NCBI GenBank assembly: GCA_052389435.1
Contig: JBQTIB010000024.1
Location: forward strand, 62,001 to 126,000
DNA from: JBQTKD01 sp052389435
GTDB taxonomy: Bacteria; Actinomycetota; Actinomycetes; Sporichthyales; Sporichthyaceae
DNA: 64,000 bases
Reading direction: 5' to 3'
The notes beneath the pieces were generated by a model, which had not been told where the DNA came from, searched no databases, and was given only the letters and a program-made list of their open reading frames with translations. This document shows, one piece after another, positions 1 through 9,124 of the stretch (its first letter is position 1; every line of letters begins with the position of its first letter). Both the position numbers and the translations under genes were made by a program.

Positions 1-328
1 GAACGTCGCCCTCTCTGGCTACGGCCGATCACGCGAGGACACTCGCGTACTCGCGCGCGCGCCCGCGTTTCGGTCGTCGGCAACCCACGACCTACTATGC
101 GCTATAGGCGTCTGGAGGCGGAGCGTCCCGCGCGGACACGCCGGAGAGTTTCGCGTTGCCGCGGGGTCGGACGACGAACGCCATGAGCCGGCGACGAGAC
201 CCCCGCGAGGAGTCACGGGCTGGCGGCGATGGCCGGTCGCCGGCGAACCTGCTCTCACGTACCGTGCTCCTAAGTGGGATAGTAGTAGTCGATTCCGCCG
301 CCGCGCTGAGGGCGGCCCTGAGTACGCG
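1..328. other. Gene-free left edge
   Basis: No convincing gene is seen in these 328 bases. The open frames crossing it on both strands have no recognisable domain and are probably antisense shadows of the thioredoxin gene that follows. The stretch includes a GC-alternating run (positions 50-70) and the promoter region of that gene, but no clear -35/-10 pair was found. Confidence 0.5.
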
Positions 329-973
329 ATGGCGCGGAGGGCGGGGGTCTCGGTGGCGCGGTGGCAACCCCTGATCGTGTGCGCCGCCGTGCTGCTGGCG
401 GGGGGGTGTGGCAGCACGGGGGGCGCTGTCGCGTCGGGTGGCGATACCGGCTTCGTCGCGGGAAGCGGAACCGTCACGATCCTGCCCGCGACCGAACGCG
501 GAACCCCTGTCGAGCTGAGCGGTCCGCTGCTCGGGGGCGGTCGGTTCGATCTCGCGAACACGCGTGGGCGAGTGGTCCTGGTCAACATCTGGGGATCCTG
601 GTGCGCCCCGTGCCGCAAGGAGGCGCCGGACCTGCAACGGGCCTGGACGGACCTGCGCCCCGAGGGCGTCCAGTTCCTGGGCGTGAACACCCGCGACGAC
701 GCCGCCGGCGCCGCGGAGGCGTTCGAGCGACGGTTCGGCATCACCTATCCGAGCGTCCGCGACCCGGACGGCGCCCTGCAGCTCGGGTTCCGGCGGACCC
801 TGCCCCCCAAGGCGATCCCGAGCACCCTCGTGCTCGATCGCGACGGCCGGGTCGCCGCGCGCATCATCGGCGCCGGCTCGTACCGGACCTTCGTGGCGCT
901 CGCCCGCCAGATCGGGGCCGAACCCTACCGCGGCGCCGTGCCCACGACCGGGCCGACCCGAGCGTCTCGCTGA
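329..973 (+). CDS. TlpA/ResA-type thioredoxin-fold lipoprotein
   Basis: This 214-residue protein is probably an extracytoplasmic thiol-disulfide oxidoreductase tethered to the membrane. The N-terminus has basic residues, a hydrophobic stretch and a lipobox (LLAGGC, residues about 22-27), so it should be acylated at that Cys. A thioredoxin-fold domain follows, with a WCAPC active site near residue 91 and a cis-proline region (KAIPST) near residue 160, as in the AhpC-TSA/Redoxin branch. Members of this family reduce apocytochrome c or other metal-binding thiols. The presence of resB and ccsB 3 kb away fits a cytochrome c maturation role, but those genes lie on the other strand and are separated by mobile-element debris. 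The ATG at 329 was chosen because it gives a complete lipoprotein signal. Confidence 0.85.
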   Translation: MARRAGVSVARWQPLIVCAAVLLAGGCGSTGGAVASGGDTGFVAGSGTVTILPATERGTPVELSGPLLGGGRFDLANTRGRVVLVNIWGSWCAPCRKEAPDLQRAWTDLRPEGVQFLGVNTRDDAAGAAEAFERRFGITYPSVRDPDGALQLGFRRTLPPKAIPSTLVLDRDGRVAARIIGAGSYRTFVALARQIGAEPYRGAVPTTGPTRASR

Positions 974-1042
974 TCGGCGCGGTTGCGATGTAACCGTCCC
1001 ACTCGACTCCTGAGGCTCGCAGGAGGAAGGGTATGGCAGCAG

Positions 1043-1246
1043 CCTCAGGTGAACCCCCGCGGCCGCACCGGCGGGCAGAAACCGAAACTGGGACCCCGTC
1101 AGGTCCGGTTGGCCCGGCAGCTGTACGACGAGACCGGCCCCGACGGCAAACGCCGCCACACCGTCGCCCAGATCGCCGCCGAGTTCGGCGTCACCCGCCC
1201 CAACATCTACCGCCACCTCGACAAGACCCCGCCCCCCGGTCCTTAG
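1043..1246 (+). pseudogene. Serine recombinase/resolvase C-terminal remnant
   Basis: The translated segment has the resolvase C-terminal helix-turn-helix: a GRTGGQKPKL linker, an LARQLYDE helix, then VAQIAAEFGVTRPNIYRHL, the HTH_7-type recognition helices found in Tn3/Hin family serine recombinases. The catalytic N-terminal domain (about 130 residues with the active Ser) is absent upstream, so this is a tail fragment and a footprint of a lost transposon or integrase. Its 3' end overlaps the 3' end of the convergent phosphatase gene by about 56 bases, which suggests that the rearrangement also cut into that gene. Confidence 0.7.
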
Positions 1247-2966
1247 CGGAGGATCCTGTACCGAAGAGGCTCAGACCCCGAGACGGGACTGCCAGGCCGG
1301 ATCCCGTGGTCCGCCAGGCGGCGTGCGTCGACTCCACTTGCTCCAGGGGAGGAGCGGTTCGCACCATGACGAGGGTGTCGATCTCGCGGCCCAGGTCGTT
1401 GATGGTGCGGACGGTCATCGTGGACTCCCCGCCGGGCGCCGCGGGCACGACGTCGATCACCAGCACCGCGTAGCCCCGGTATCTGGCCTGCGACCAGTCC
1501 ACGGTTTCCGGCACGTCGGCGCCGCCGGCGACCTGCAGGACGCTTTCGACTACGGTCCCGCTGTCCGGTCCACGGTGGCCTGGGTAGCGGTTCGTCTCGT
1601 CTGCCCGCCAGCGGGATCGGGGTCGGCCCGCGGAGCCGGCGCAGATGTACGTGGTGCCGTCGGTCGCCGGTCGCACGGTCGAGCCGTTCGGTGCCTGCAC
1701 CGTGCTGCGTGCGGCCCTGATCGGGTTGGTTCGCTCCCAGACGTGGTTGTGGCCCTGGACGGCGAGATCCACGGCGTACTCGTCGAACAGTGGCGCCAGG
1801 GCCGAGCGCACGCCGTCGTCCGAGCCGTGCGCGGAGCTGGTGGCGAAGGCGCAGTGGTGAAAGAACGCCACGACGAACTCCACCGTCGGGTCCGCGCGCA
1901 TCGCGGCGAGGGTCTCGCGGACCCAGGGGATCTGGGCGCCCCGGCTGTACCCGGCGTTCGTCGGAATCTCCGTGCTCAGGTCGTTGGCGTCGATGCTCAA
2001 GACCCCGACGTTGCCGTAGCGGAAGCCGTACACCGACGGGCACGCCGCCGGGCCGTTGGTCGGCAGGTCCAAACGGGCGGCATGCCCGCCGTAGCCGTGG
2101 CTGGCGCCCCCGCCGGTGATGTCGGAGTAGAGGGCTTCCATATCGTGGTTGCCGGTGGCGAACATCCATGGCGTGCCGGCCGCGCTGGGTTCGATGCTGG
2201 CGAAGTAGCGGGTCCAGGTAAACGGGTCGAAGTTGGCGAATCCCTTGCCCGGGCCCCTCGGGGCGTTGTTCCGCACCGGAGATCCGCGGCCGTTTGGATC
2301 CGCGTAGCAGATGTCGCCGGCCAACAGGTGGAACGCCGGGTTGCGCGCGGCGATCAGTCCGACGAGGGCGCGCGCCGGGAAGGCCGCACGGCGGGTGTCG
2401 CCGCGACGGTAGTCGTTGGAGAACCCCGCCGCGACGCCGGGACCGACGTCCACGCCCTGATCGCCGAACGCGGTGAAGGTGAAGGGCTCCCGGCCGGCCG
2501 GAGCGGTGGCGAAGACCGCGTCCGGGCCTACCGTGCCGTTGGGCAGCCGGAAGCGGTAGTGGTAGCGCTGGCCCGGTTCCAACGCCTCGGCCAGGACGTG
2601 GGCGAAGAACTGCTCGGCCGCCCGGATCGAGCCGTCGCGCTGCGGGACGACGCTCACCAAGCGGCGCACGTCGACGCTCAGCGTCCGGCCGTAGCCGATG
2701 TCGGTGCCCACGTCGGCCAGCACCTGCCCGTTCGGTCGAAATCCCAGCTCTACGGCCAGCGCCATCTGCCGCTGTGGGTCGTTGCCGTAGGACACCCGCC
2801 GGCCCGTGAACGCCGCGGACACCACGTCGGGGGCGGCATGTCCGAGCAGGGCGCCCATGCCGAGGCCGGCCAGCGCGCCCGCGGCACCGCGCAGCGCGCT
2901 GCGCCGGCTGACGACCCGCCGGGCCAGGAATTCCCGAATCCACTCGTGCTGCTCGCCCACGCTCAT
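1191..2966 (-). CDS. Tat-exported purple-acid-phosphatase-like metallophosphoesterase
   Basis: The protein has 591 residues from the chosen start. A Tat-like signal (ARRVVSRRSALRG, then a hydrophobic Ala/Gly/Leu stretch) is followed by a fibronectin-like domain typical of purple acid phosphatases or PhoD relatives. The calcineurin-like metallophosphoesterase domain follows, with FGDQG, LAGDICYAD, GNHD, FFHH and GHNHVWER metal-ligand motifs in order. It should hydrolyse phosphate esters outside the membrane. ATG at 2966 was preferred because it places the twin-arginine motif near the N-terminus; ATG at 2996 and a longer start at 3146 are possible. The last ~25 residues are low-complexity Gly/Arg/Ser and are read through the recombinase remnant, so the natural C-terminus was probably replaced. 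Confidence 0.85.
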   Translation of the reverse strand: MSVGEQHEWIREFLARRVVSRRSALRGAAGALAGLGMGALLGHAAPDVVSAAFTGRRVSYGNDPQRQMALAVELGFRPNGQVLADVGTDIGYGRTLSVDVRRLVSVVPQRDGSIRAAEQFFAHVLAEALEPGQRYHYRFRLPNGTVGPDAVFATAPAGREPFTFTAFGDQGVDVGPGVAAGFSNDYRRGDTRRAAFPARALVGLIAARNPAFHLLAGDICYADPNGRGSPVRNNAPRGPGKGFANFDPFTWTRYFASIEPSAAGTPWMFATGNHDMEALYSDITGGGASHGYGGHAARLDLPTNGPAACPSVYGFRYGNVGVLSIDANDLSTEIPTNAGYSRGAQIPWVRETLAAMRADPTVEFVVAFFHHCAFATSSAHGSDDGVRSALAPLFDEYAVDLAVQGHNHVWERTNPIRAARSTVQAPNGSTVRPATDGTTYICAGSAGRPRSRWRADETNRYPGHRGPDSGTVVESVLQVAGGADVPETVDWSQARYRGYAVLVIDVVPAAPGGESTMTVRTINDLGREIDTLVMVRTAPPLEQVESTHAAWRTTGSGLAVPSRGLSLFGTGSSAKDRGAGSCRGGGRCWGG

Positions 2967-3185
2967 CTGAGCGGCCAGCCCGCCTGGAACCCCCATGTCG
3001 GGCGTTTGAACCGCCCGACCGAGCGGTCGCGCCCTGCCCCCGCCGCCCATAGGTCGTGATCCTCTCATCGCAACCCGGCGGGTGGTGCTCACTCCGTCGC
3101 TGTCTACAAACCCGACCGGATGTTGAGCGACGTTCCTGATGCTCATGTGGGCGACGTCGGCGATGCTCGTGGCGGTGCGTGGAAA

Positions 3186-3214
3186 GCCCCGCCGGGCGGG
3201 TTGCCGGGCGGGGC
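3186..3214 (-). terminator. GC hairpin downstream of the decayed ATPase gene
   Basis: An 8-bp perfect stem, GCCCCGCC with GGCGGGGC, surrounds a 13-base loop just past the end of the transposition-ATPase remnant. There is no T-run. It may be a terminator or part of a lost transposon end. Confidence 0.3.
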
Positions 3215-3252
3215 GTGGTGGTCGTGTTGTCGCGGTGGTGGTCAGTCTGTCG

Positions 3253-3761
3253 TCACGCCAACAGGGAGGCGATGGCCAGGTTGTTGACGGCTCGGGGGTA
3301 GCCGCGGCTGTTGGTGTGGATCAGGGCGGTCGCGTCGTCGCTGAACAGGGTGTCCGAGCGCCCGGCCAGGGTGAGGTGGTGTCGCAGGTAGTCGGCGGTC
3401 TCCTCGCCGCTCATGCCCTCGAGGCCCCGGCGTGCTCGAGCAGGTGGGCCTCGTCGATGACCAGCACCGGGGTGCGGCCGCGTTCGGCGGCCCCGGTGGC
3501 CAGGGCATCGGCGGCCTGGGGGACGAGGGTGGCTGTGTGGAAGCGTGGTCGTCCGCCCAGGGCGGTGACGATGCCGTGGTGGATGCCGCGGGCCCCGATG
3601 GCGGGGTCCAGGTAGATCGGCAGGTGCCGGGCGGGGTCGAGCCCGGCCAGCGCGGCGCGGGCTGCGACGGTCTTGCCTACCCCGACTTCGCCGGTGATCA
3701 CCGCCAGGGCGCGTTCGTCGAACTCCGTCGCCGGACGCGACCACTCCCGCGATATCTTCAC
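3253..3761 (-). pseudogene. Decayed ExeA/TniB-like transposition ATPase
   Basis: The first part reads as an AAA ATPase with a Walker A GEVGVGKT and a Walker B VLVIDEAHLLEH. The reading then has to jump frame to continue into GMSGEETADYLRHHL, FSDDATALIH and SRGYPRAVNNLA, the typical C-terminal half of the ExeA/AAA_22 partner ATPases of DDE transposases. About 50 residues between the DEAH box and the GMSGEE motif are missing. The junction sits between two nearby CTCGAG copies (CTGCTCGAGCACGCCGGGG, then CCTCGAGGG), so a short-repeat deletion plus frameshift is likely. The partner transposase is not present in the window. The start is taken at the ATG giving MKISREW. Confidence 0.75.
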
Positions 3762-3906
3762 TGCCCAGTGCCTTCTTCGAACGGAACGAAACGAGCCTCG
3801 AAAACTCGAATTCTTCCGACGGGGAAGGCACTTTCGTTGCTGGCGCGCCGCCGATCAACCGCTCACGCGGCTACCCGTCCACTCGAGGCTTAGAACCGTG
3901 GGATGT

Positions 3907-4884
3907 CTAGACGCCCGCGTAGCTGTGCAGGCCGGTGACCAGCAGGTTGATCGCGAAGTAGTTGAACAGGAACGTCGCGAAGCCGAGCAGCGCGACGTAC
4001 GCGGCCTTGCGGCCCTTCCAGCCCGCGGTCGCGCGGGCGTGCAGGTAGGCGGCGTAGACGACCCAGGTGATGAAGGCCCAGGTCTCCTTGGGGTCCCAGC
4101 CCCAGTACCGGCCCCAGGCGTTCTCGGCCCAGATCGCGCCGGCGATGACCGCGAAGGTCCACAGCGGGAACACGAACGCGTGGACTTGGTAACCGAGCCG
4201 GTCCAGCTTCTTGGCCGACGGCAGGCGGGCGGCCAGGCGACTCGTCGAGCCGGTGCGCTCGGCCTTCTCCGCTGCCAGGTACAGCAGGGAGATCGCGGCG
4301 CCGACGGTGAAGATGCCGCCCGAGGTGGCCGCGGCGATCACGTGGATGACGAGCCAGACCGACTGCAGCGCCGGCTGGAGCTGCACGGCGTCGGTGTAGA
4401 GCACCGTCACGGCGATGCCGAGAGTCAGCAGCGCCGGACCGACGACGAAAACGCCGAGCCAGCGCACGTCGTGACGGCGGGACAGCCCGAGGAACACGGC
4501 CATGCCGGCGAGCGCCGCGGCGGAGGAGAACTCGTACATGTTTCCCCACGGCGCGCGGTCCACCGCGAGGCCGCGGGTGAGCACGCTGCCGAAGTGCAGG
4601 GCGAACGCGAGCCAGGTCAGCGTGAGGCCGATCCGACCGATCCGCTCGGCCCTGCCGATCGCGAAGGGCCCCGCCGGAACCGACGGCACGTCGAGCGACC
4701 TGGTCGCCGACGGGCCGCCCACGGTCGCGAGCTCGCGCACCGCCGGGACGGCCGCCGCCTGCTCCGCGATGGCCCGTCCACCGAAGGCCCACTCGGCCAG
4801 CAGCGCGATCATCGCGAGTGCGTAGACCCCGATCGAGAACCAGATCAGCCGGTCGCTGGCCAGGGCCAGGTCCTGGTCAATCAC
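3907..4884 (-). CDS. ccsB: c-type cytochrome biogenesis protein CcsB (CcsA/ResC type)
   Basis: This 325-residue multi-spanning membrane protein belongs to the CcsA/ResC/CcmC superfamily. The diagnostic tryptophan-rich haem-handling motif WGWDPKETWAFITW is present about 80 residues before the C-terminus. It is followed by the His-containing YLHAR loop and a final FNYFAINLLVTGLHSYAG segment. With ResB it forms the System II complex that carries haem across the membrane and ligates it to CXXCH apocytochromes. It starts at a GTG that overlaps the end of resB by 8 bases, so the two are translationally coupled. Confidence 0.92.
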   Translation of the reverse strand: MIDQDLALASDRLIWFSIGVYALAMIALLAEWAFGGRAIAEQAAAVPAVRELATVGGPSATRSLDVPSVPAGPFAIGRAERIGRIGLTLTWLAFALHFGSVLTRGLAVDRAPWGNMYEFSSAAALAGMAVFLGLSRRHDVRWLGVFVVGPALLTLGIAVTVLYTDAVQLQPALQSVWLVIHVIAAATSGGIFTVGAAISLLYLAAEKAERTGSTSRLAARLPSAKKLDRLGYQVHAFVFPLWTFAVIAGAIWAENAWGRYWGWDPKETWAFITWVVYAAYLHARATAGWKGRKAAYVALLGFATFLFNYFAINLLVTGLHSYAGV

Positions 4885-6484
4885 GCTTGCTCCTGTCGAC
4901 CGTGCCCGCGGGTTGCCCCACGGCCTCGCGGATGGCCTCGGTCACCCGCTCGACGTCGGTCGTCAGGTCCGCACCGTCGCTGCGGGCCAACGCACCGACG
5001 TCGACAACGGTACGCCCGTCGGAGTCGGCCACCGCACGCACCCACAGCCGACGTGGCCTAACGAACAGTGATCCGAGCAACCCCAGGATCGCCGCGATGC
5101 CGCCGGCCAGCGCCAGCACGCGCCCCGGGGTGTCGACGATCTGCAGGACGACCCATTCGCTGTAGCCGTCGAAGGTGAGGCTGCCGAGGTTGTTCGGGAG
5201 TTCCATGGAGTCCCCGATCGCCAACGACTTCGTCAACGGACGCTCGTCCGCGCCGGTGCCGGTTCGAAACTGCGCCATCTTGTCCGTGTTGAGCCGGTAG
5301 ACCGATTGCGGCAGCCCGGCGTCCAGACCCAGGTCGCCGGACCACGCGTTGAGCACCAGGCGCGGGTTCAGCGGAGCGGGGAAGGTCGAGAACGGGCCGC
5401 GTGCGGCGTCGAAGGCGGCGCTCGGGAGGAAGAACCCCTGGAAGCCGAGCTGGGTGGGCTTGGCGTCGGGGACCTTCACGACGCCGCGAGAGCTGAGGCC
5501 CGCCGGGTCGATCGGCAGGAACGGCACGGCTCCGGCGAACACGACGGCGCCGGTGCCGTCCTTGACCGTGACCACTGGCGCGTACCCGTGCGGGCCGAGG
5601 AACAGCTTGGCGTCGGCGACGCCGAGGGGGTGGTTGACCCGGATCTGCTTGCGGACGGGCTTTTCGCCTGGCTTCGAGACGTAGTCGACCGTCGCGGCGA
5701 AATCGCGGGGAGCGCCCCGGGCGGGGCCTTCGGTCTCGTACCGGGCGTTGAAGTCGGCGAGGGTGAACGAGTACGGCGGCAGGGCGTCGAGGTCGAAGCG
5801 CGCGCCGGTGCGGAGGTTGTCGTACTGGGTGACGGTGTTCGCGAACCCGCCGCCCTCGACGACGAGCGCGGTGCCGCGGAAGCCGTAGAGGTGCCCGTAC
5901 CCGACGCCGATCAGGACCGCGATCAGCGAGAGGTGGAACAGCAGGTTGCCGGTGTCGCGCAGGTACCCGCGCTCGGCGCAGACGCTGTCCTCGGCCCGCC
6001 GGAGCCGGAAGCGGCGGGCGCGCAGCGACGCGTGGGCGGCGTCGAGCACCGCAGCGGGCGGAGCGTCGACGACGAACCGCGCGTGTTCGGGCAGCCGCGC
6101 GAGGTGGCGGGGCGCCGCGGGCGGCTTGGCCCGCATCCCCTGCAGGTACACCCGCGACCGGGGAACGAGGCAGCCGACGAGGGAGATCATCAGCAGCAGG
6201 TAGATGGCGGAGAACCACGGCGAGGAGAAGACCTCGAACATCCCGAACCGGTCGTACCACTCCGAGAGCGTCGGGTAGCGCTGTTTGAACAGGCCGACGG
6301 CCAACGGGTCGACGGGCTGCTGCGGAATCAGCGAGCCGGGCACGGCGGCGATCGCGAGCGCGAACAGCAGCAGCAGCGCCGTCCGCATCGAGGTGAGCTG
6401 GCGCCACATCCACCGCAGCGTGCCCCGCGGGCCGAGCGGGGGCGGGGTCGAGGCCGCCGGCTCGGGTGGGGCGATGGTGGTCAC
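4877..6484 (-). CDS. resB: Cytochrome c biogenesis protein ResB (Ccs1)
   Basis: The protein has 535 residues. Several N-terminal membrane segments (MRTALLLLFALAIAAVPGS and IYLLLMISLVGCLVPRSRV) precede a large extracytoplasmic domain and a late transmembrane segment (VLALAGGIAAILGLLGSLFV), as in ResB/Ccs1. The PGSLIPQQPVDP motif after the first segment is typical of the family. The GTG at 6484 is preferred because a GAGGA ribosome site lies 6 bases upstream; an upstream ATG at 6586 would add an unlikely Arg-rich extension. It partners CcsB in System II cytochrome c assembly, and the thioredoxin lipoprotein at 329-973 could supply reductant. Confidence 0.92.
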   Translation of the reverse strand: MTTIAPPEPAASTPPPLGPRGTLRWMWRQLTSMRTALLLLFALAIAAVPGSLIPQQPVDPLAVGLFKQRYPTLSEWYDRFGMFEVFSSPWFSAIYLLLMISLVGCLVPRSRVYLQGMRAKPPAAPRHLARLPEHARFVVDAPPAAVLDAAHASLRARRFRLRRAEDSVCAERGYLRDTGNLLFHLSLIAVLIGVGYGHLYGFRGTALVVEGGGFANTVTQYDNLRTGARFDLDALPPYSFTLADFNARYETEGPARGAPRDFAATVDYVSKPGEKPVRKQIRVNHPLGVADAKLFLGPHGYAPVVTVKDGTGAVVFAGAVPFLPIDPAGLSSRGVVKVPDAKPTQLGFQGFFLPSAAFDAARGPFSTFPAPLNPRLVLNAWSGDLGLDAGLPQSVYRLNTDKMAQFRTGTGADERPLTKSLAIGDSMELPNNLGSLTFDGYSEWVVLQIVDTPGRVLALAGGIAAILGLLGSLFVRPRRLWVRAVADSDGRTVVDVGALARSDGADLTTDVERVTEAIREAVGQPAGTVDRSKRD

Positions 6485-6605
6485 GTCGTCCTCAAATGAT
6501 CGGCGTCGGAGGGTCCCGAGGCGTCGCCGCCTGGGTCGACATGCCCGGCACGGCGCAGAGCGACCGCGAGGCACAACAGCAGCCACGGCAGGAGGTGACG
6601 GAACG

Positions 6606-7163
6606 CTACCGGCGGGATCGTGGCACCGGGGATCCTGTCTTCCGACCGCCGCCGACGTCGGGCTCGCGGTCCTGGGTCGCCCTGTCCTCTCCGCGGAGGG
6701 CCGCCAGTCCCAGGCCGATGGCCCCGAGCGTGATGAGGACGTCGGCGCCGTTGAAAGTGGGGAACCAACCGGTGTGCAGGTAGTCGGTCACCACCCCGTC
6801 CGGGACCCGGTCGACAAGGTTGGATAGGGCGCCGGCGAGGATCACGGCCAATGCGGTGGGTGCCGCGAGGGTGGTTGTGCTCGCCAATCGCCAGGCGAAC
6901 ACGCCTATCCCGGCGGTGATCAGCCCGGTCCCGACCAGAACGACCCACGTGGGCAGGGTGTCGCCCAGACCGAAGGAGATCCCCGGGTTGAACAGCAACC
7001 GCAACTGGATCACCTTCAGATCCACCGACTGCCCGGCATCCAGGCCGCGTTCGGCCCAGGCCTTCAGCCCCAGGTCGAGGACGGCCAACGACGCCGCCAC
7101 GGCGAGCAGGCCGATCCTGGTGCGGCGCACCCCGGCCGTGCGCGGGCGTTCTTGGGTGGTCAT
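6606..7163 (-). CDS. lspA: Lipoprotein signal peptidase (signal peptidase II)
   Basis: This 185-residue membrane aspartyl protease cleaves signal peptides from diacylglyceryl-prolipoproteins. Four membrane spans are visible. The family boxes are recognisable though somewhat divergent: FNPGISFG (usually NxGxAFG), ALSNLVDRV with one catalytic Asp, VTDYLH, and FNGADVLI with the second catalytic Asp (usually FNxAD). The ATG overlaps the stop of the P-type ATPase gene (ATGA), so it belongs to the cmtR-ATPase-lspA operon. LspA relatives next to Cd/Pb ATPases are known from the pbr operon of Cupriavidus (PbrC), so a lead/cadmium link is plausible. The host presumably also has its own copy. Confidence 0.92.
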   Translation of the reverse strand: MTTQERPRTAGVRRTRIGLLAVAASLAVLDLGLKAWAERGLDAGQSVDLKVIQLRLLFNPGISFGLGDTLPTWVVLVGTGLITAGIGVFAWRLASTTTLAAPTALAVILAGALSNLVDRVPDGVVTDYLHTGWFPTFNGADVLITLGAIGLGLAALRGEDRATQDREPDVGGGRKTGSPVPRSRR

Positions 7164-9124
7164 TTCGATGCTCCGATCACCGCGGTGGTGGGCATGTCCG
7201 CGGGCCGGTCGTCCGCGTCGATCTCCAGCCCGCGGGCGCGCCCGGCGCGGACGCCGTTGGCGATGACCACGACTTCGGCCAGTTCGTGCACGAGAACCAC
7301 GGCGGCCAGGCCGAGCACGCCGAACAGCGCCAGCGGCATCAGCCCGACAACGATGGCCAGGGACAGGCCGACGTTCTGCAGCATGATCGAGCGGGCACGA
7401 CGCGCGTGGGCGAACGCCTGCGGCAGGTGGCGCAGGTCCTCGCCCATTAACGCCACGTCCGCGGTCTCGATGGCCACGTCGGTGCCCATCGCCCCCATGG
7501 CGATGCCGCAGTCGGCTGTGGCCAGGGCGGGTGCGTCGTTGACGCCGTCGCCGACCATCGCGGTGGGACGCTTCGCGCGCAGTTCCGCGACGAGCGCCGC
7601 CTTGTCCTCCGGACGCAGGTCGGCGTGCACGGCGTCGATGCCCACCTCCTTGGCCAGGGCCGCGGCGGTGGCGTGGTTGTCGCCGGTGAGCATGGCGACG
7701 TGGTAGCCGTCGCGGCGCAGTCGGGCCACGACCTGCGCGGCCTCAGGCCGTAGTTCGTCCCGAACGCCGATGGCGCCGATGACCGCGCCGTCGCTCTCGA
7801 CCAGGACGGCGGTGGACCCCGCGGCCTGCATGCGCGCGACGTCCGCGGCGAGGTCGCCCGCGTTCAGCCAGCCGGGCCGGCCCAATCGGAGCGTGTGCCC
7901 GGCGCGCTGCCCGACGAGGCCGGCGCCGGTGACGGCCTCGACCTGAGAGGCGGGGTCGACCCGCTCGACCGCGGCGAGGATCGCTCGCGCGAGGGGGTGT
8001 TCGCTGCGCGCCTCGAGCGCGGCGGCGACGTCGAGGACGTGCTCGCGCGTAGTGCCCGGGCGGGCGGTGACCTCGACGACGGAGGGCCGGTTCGCGGTGA
8101 GGGTGCCGGTCTTGTCCAATGCGACGCCGCGGACCGCGCCGAGGGCTTCCAGCGCGGCGCCGCCCTTGACCAGCACCCCGAGCTTGCTGGCCGCGCCGAT
8201 CGCCGCGACCACGGTCACCGGCACGGAGATCGCCAGAGCGCACGGCGAGGCGGCGACGAGCACGACCAGAGCGCGTTCGATCCAGACCAACGGGTCGCCG
8301 AGCAGACCGCCGATCACTGCGATGAGAACGGCGGCGACCATCACGCCGGGCACCATGGGTTGGGCGATGCGATCGGCCAGACGCTGGCTCGCGCCCTTGC
8401 GGGCCTGCTCGGCCTCGACGATCCGCACGATCCGGGCCAGCGAGTTGTCCTGCGCCGCGGCGGTCACCTCGACCTCGAGAACGCCGGTGCCGTTGATCGA
8501 CCCGGCGAACACCTCGTCGCCCGGAGCGGCCTCGACGGGCAGGGACTCGCCGGTGATCGCCGAGACGTCCAGCGCGGTGCGGCCTTCGCGCAGGACGCCG
8601 TCGGTGGCGACCCGCTCCCCTGGCCGCACCAGCATCCGGTCCCCGACGCGCAGCTCCTCCGGCGCCACCACGATTTCCACGCCGTCGCGCAGCACGGTGG
8701 CCGCCTTCGGGACCAGCGAGAGCAGGGCGCGCAGTCCACGCCGAGTACGGGCCAGGGCGTAGGACTCCAAGCCCTCGCTGATGGAGAACAGGAAGGCCAG
8801 CATCGCCGCCTCGCCGACCTCGCCCAGCAGGACGGCGCCCACGGCGGCGACGGTCATCAGCGTGCCGACCCCGACCTTGCCGCGGGTCAGCCGCCGGATC
8901 GTCGACGGGACGAACGTGTAGGCCCCGATCAGCAACGCCAGCACCTCGAGTGCCCGCTGCACGGTGTGCGCGCTCCCGACCCAGCCCGCGATGAGGGCGG
9001 CGATCAGCAGCGCACCGGACGCTGCGGCGAAGCGCAGTTCGCCGATCTCCCACAGGCGTTCCGGCTCGCGATCCTCGCCGCCTTCGCCACGGGGCTCGTC
9101 GCCGCCGCAGCAGGCGTCACCCAT
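7160..9124 (-). CDS. Heavy-metal P1B-type ATPase with SPC motif (CtpG-like Cd/Pb/Co efflux)
   Basis: The protein has 654 residues. It lacks an N-terminal HMA domain but starts with a short Cys-rich stretch (GDACCGGD). The domain order is normal: TGES actuator loop, ASPCALAIS membrane motif (near residue 290), phosphorylation site DKTGT (near residue 335), an EHPLARA nucleotide site, GDGVNDAPAL and a final HELAEVVVIANGVRAGR helix. SPC instead of CPC is the signature of the cobalt/multi-metal P1B-4 group. The HELAEVVVIANG ending resembles mycobacterial CtpG, whose partner is the cadmium/lead sensor CmtR, and a CmtR-like gene overlaps it by 8 bases. It should export Cd, Pb or Co from the cytoplasm at the expense of ATP. 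Confidence 0.92.
   Translation of the reverse strand: MGDACCGGDEPRGEGGEDREPERLWEIGELRFAAASGALLIAALIAGWVGSAHTVQRALEVLALLIGAYTFVPSTIRRLTRGKVGVGTLMTVAAVGAVLLGEVGEAAMLAFLFSISEGLESYALARTRRGLRALLSLVPKAATVLRDGVEIVVAPEELRVGDRMLVRPGERVATDGVLREGRTALDVSAITGESLPVEAAPGDEVFAGSINGTGVLEVEVTAAAQDNSLARIVRIVEAEQARKGASQRLADRIAQPMVPGVMVAAVLIAVIGGLLGDPLVWIERALVVLVAASPCALAISVPVTVVAAIGAASKLGVLVKGGAALEALGAVRGVALDKTGTLTANRPSVVEVTARPGTTREHVLDVAAALEARSEHPLARAILAAVERVDPASQVEAVTGAGLVGQRAGHTLRLGRPGWLNAGDLAADVARMQAAGSTAVLVESDGAVIGAIGVRDELRPEAAQVVARLRRDGYHVAMLTGDNHATAAALAKEVGIDAVHADLRPEDKAALVAELRAKRPTAMVGDGVNDAPALATADCGIAMGAMGTDVAIETADVALMGEDLRHLPQAFAHARRARSIMLQNVGLSLAIVVGLMPLALFGVLGLAAVVLVHELAEVVVIANGVRAGRARGLEIDADDRPADMPTTAVIGASK

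Noticed and set aside
100..118. Imperfect palindrome CCTACTATGCGCTATAGG upstream of the thioredoxin gene
   Set aside because: Only the outer four bases and the centre are symmetric; not enough for an operator call.
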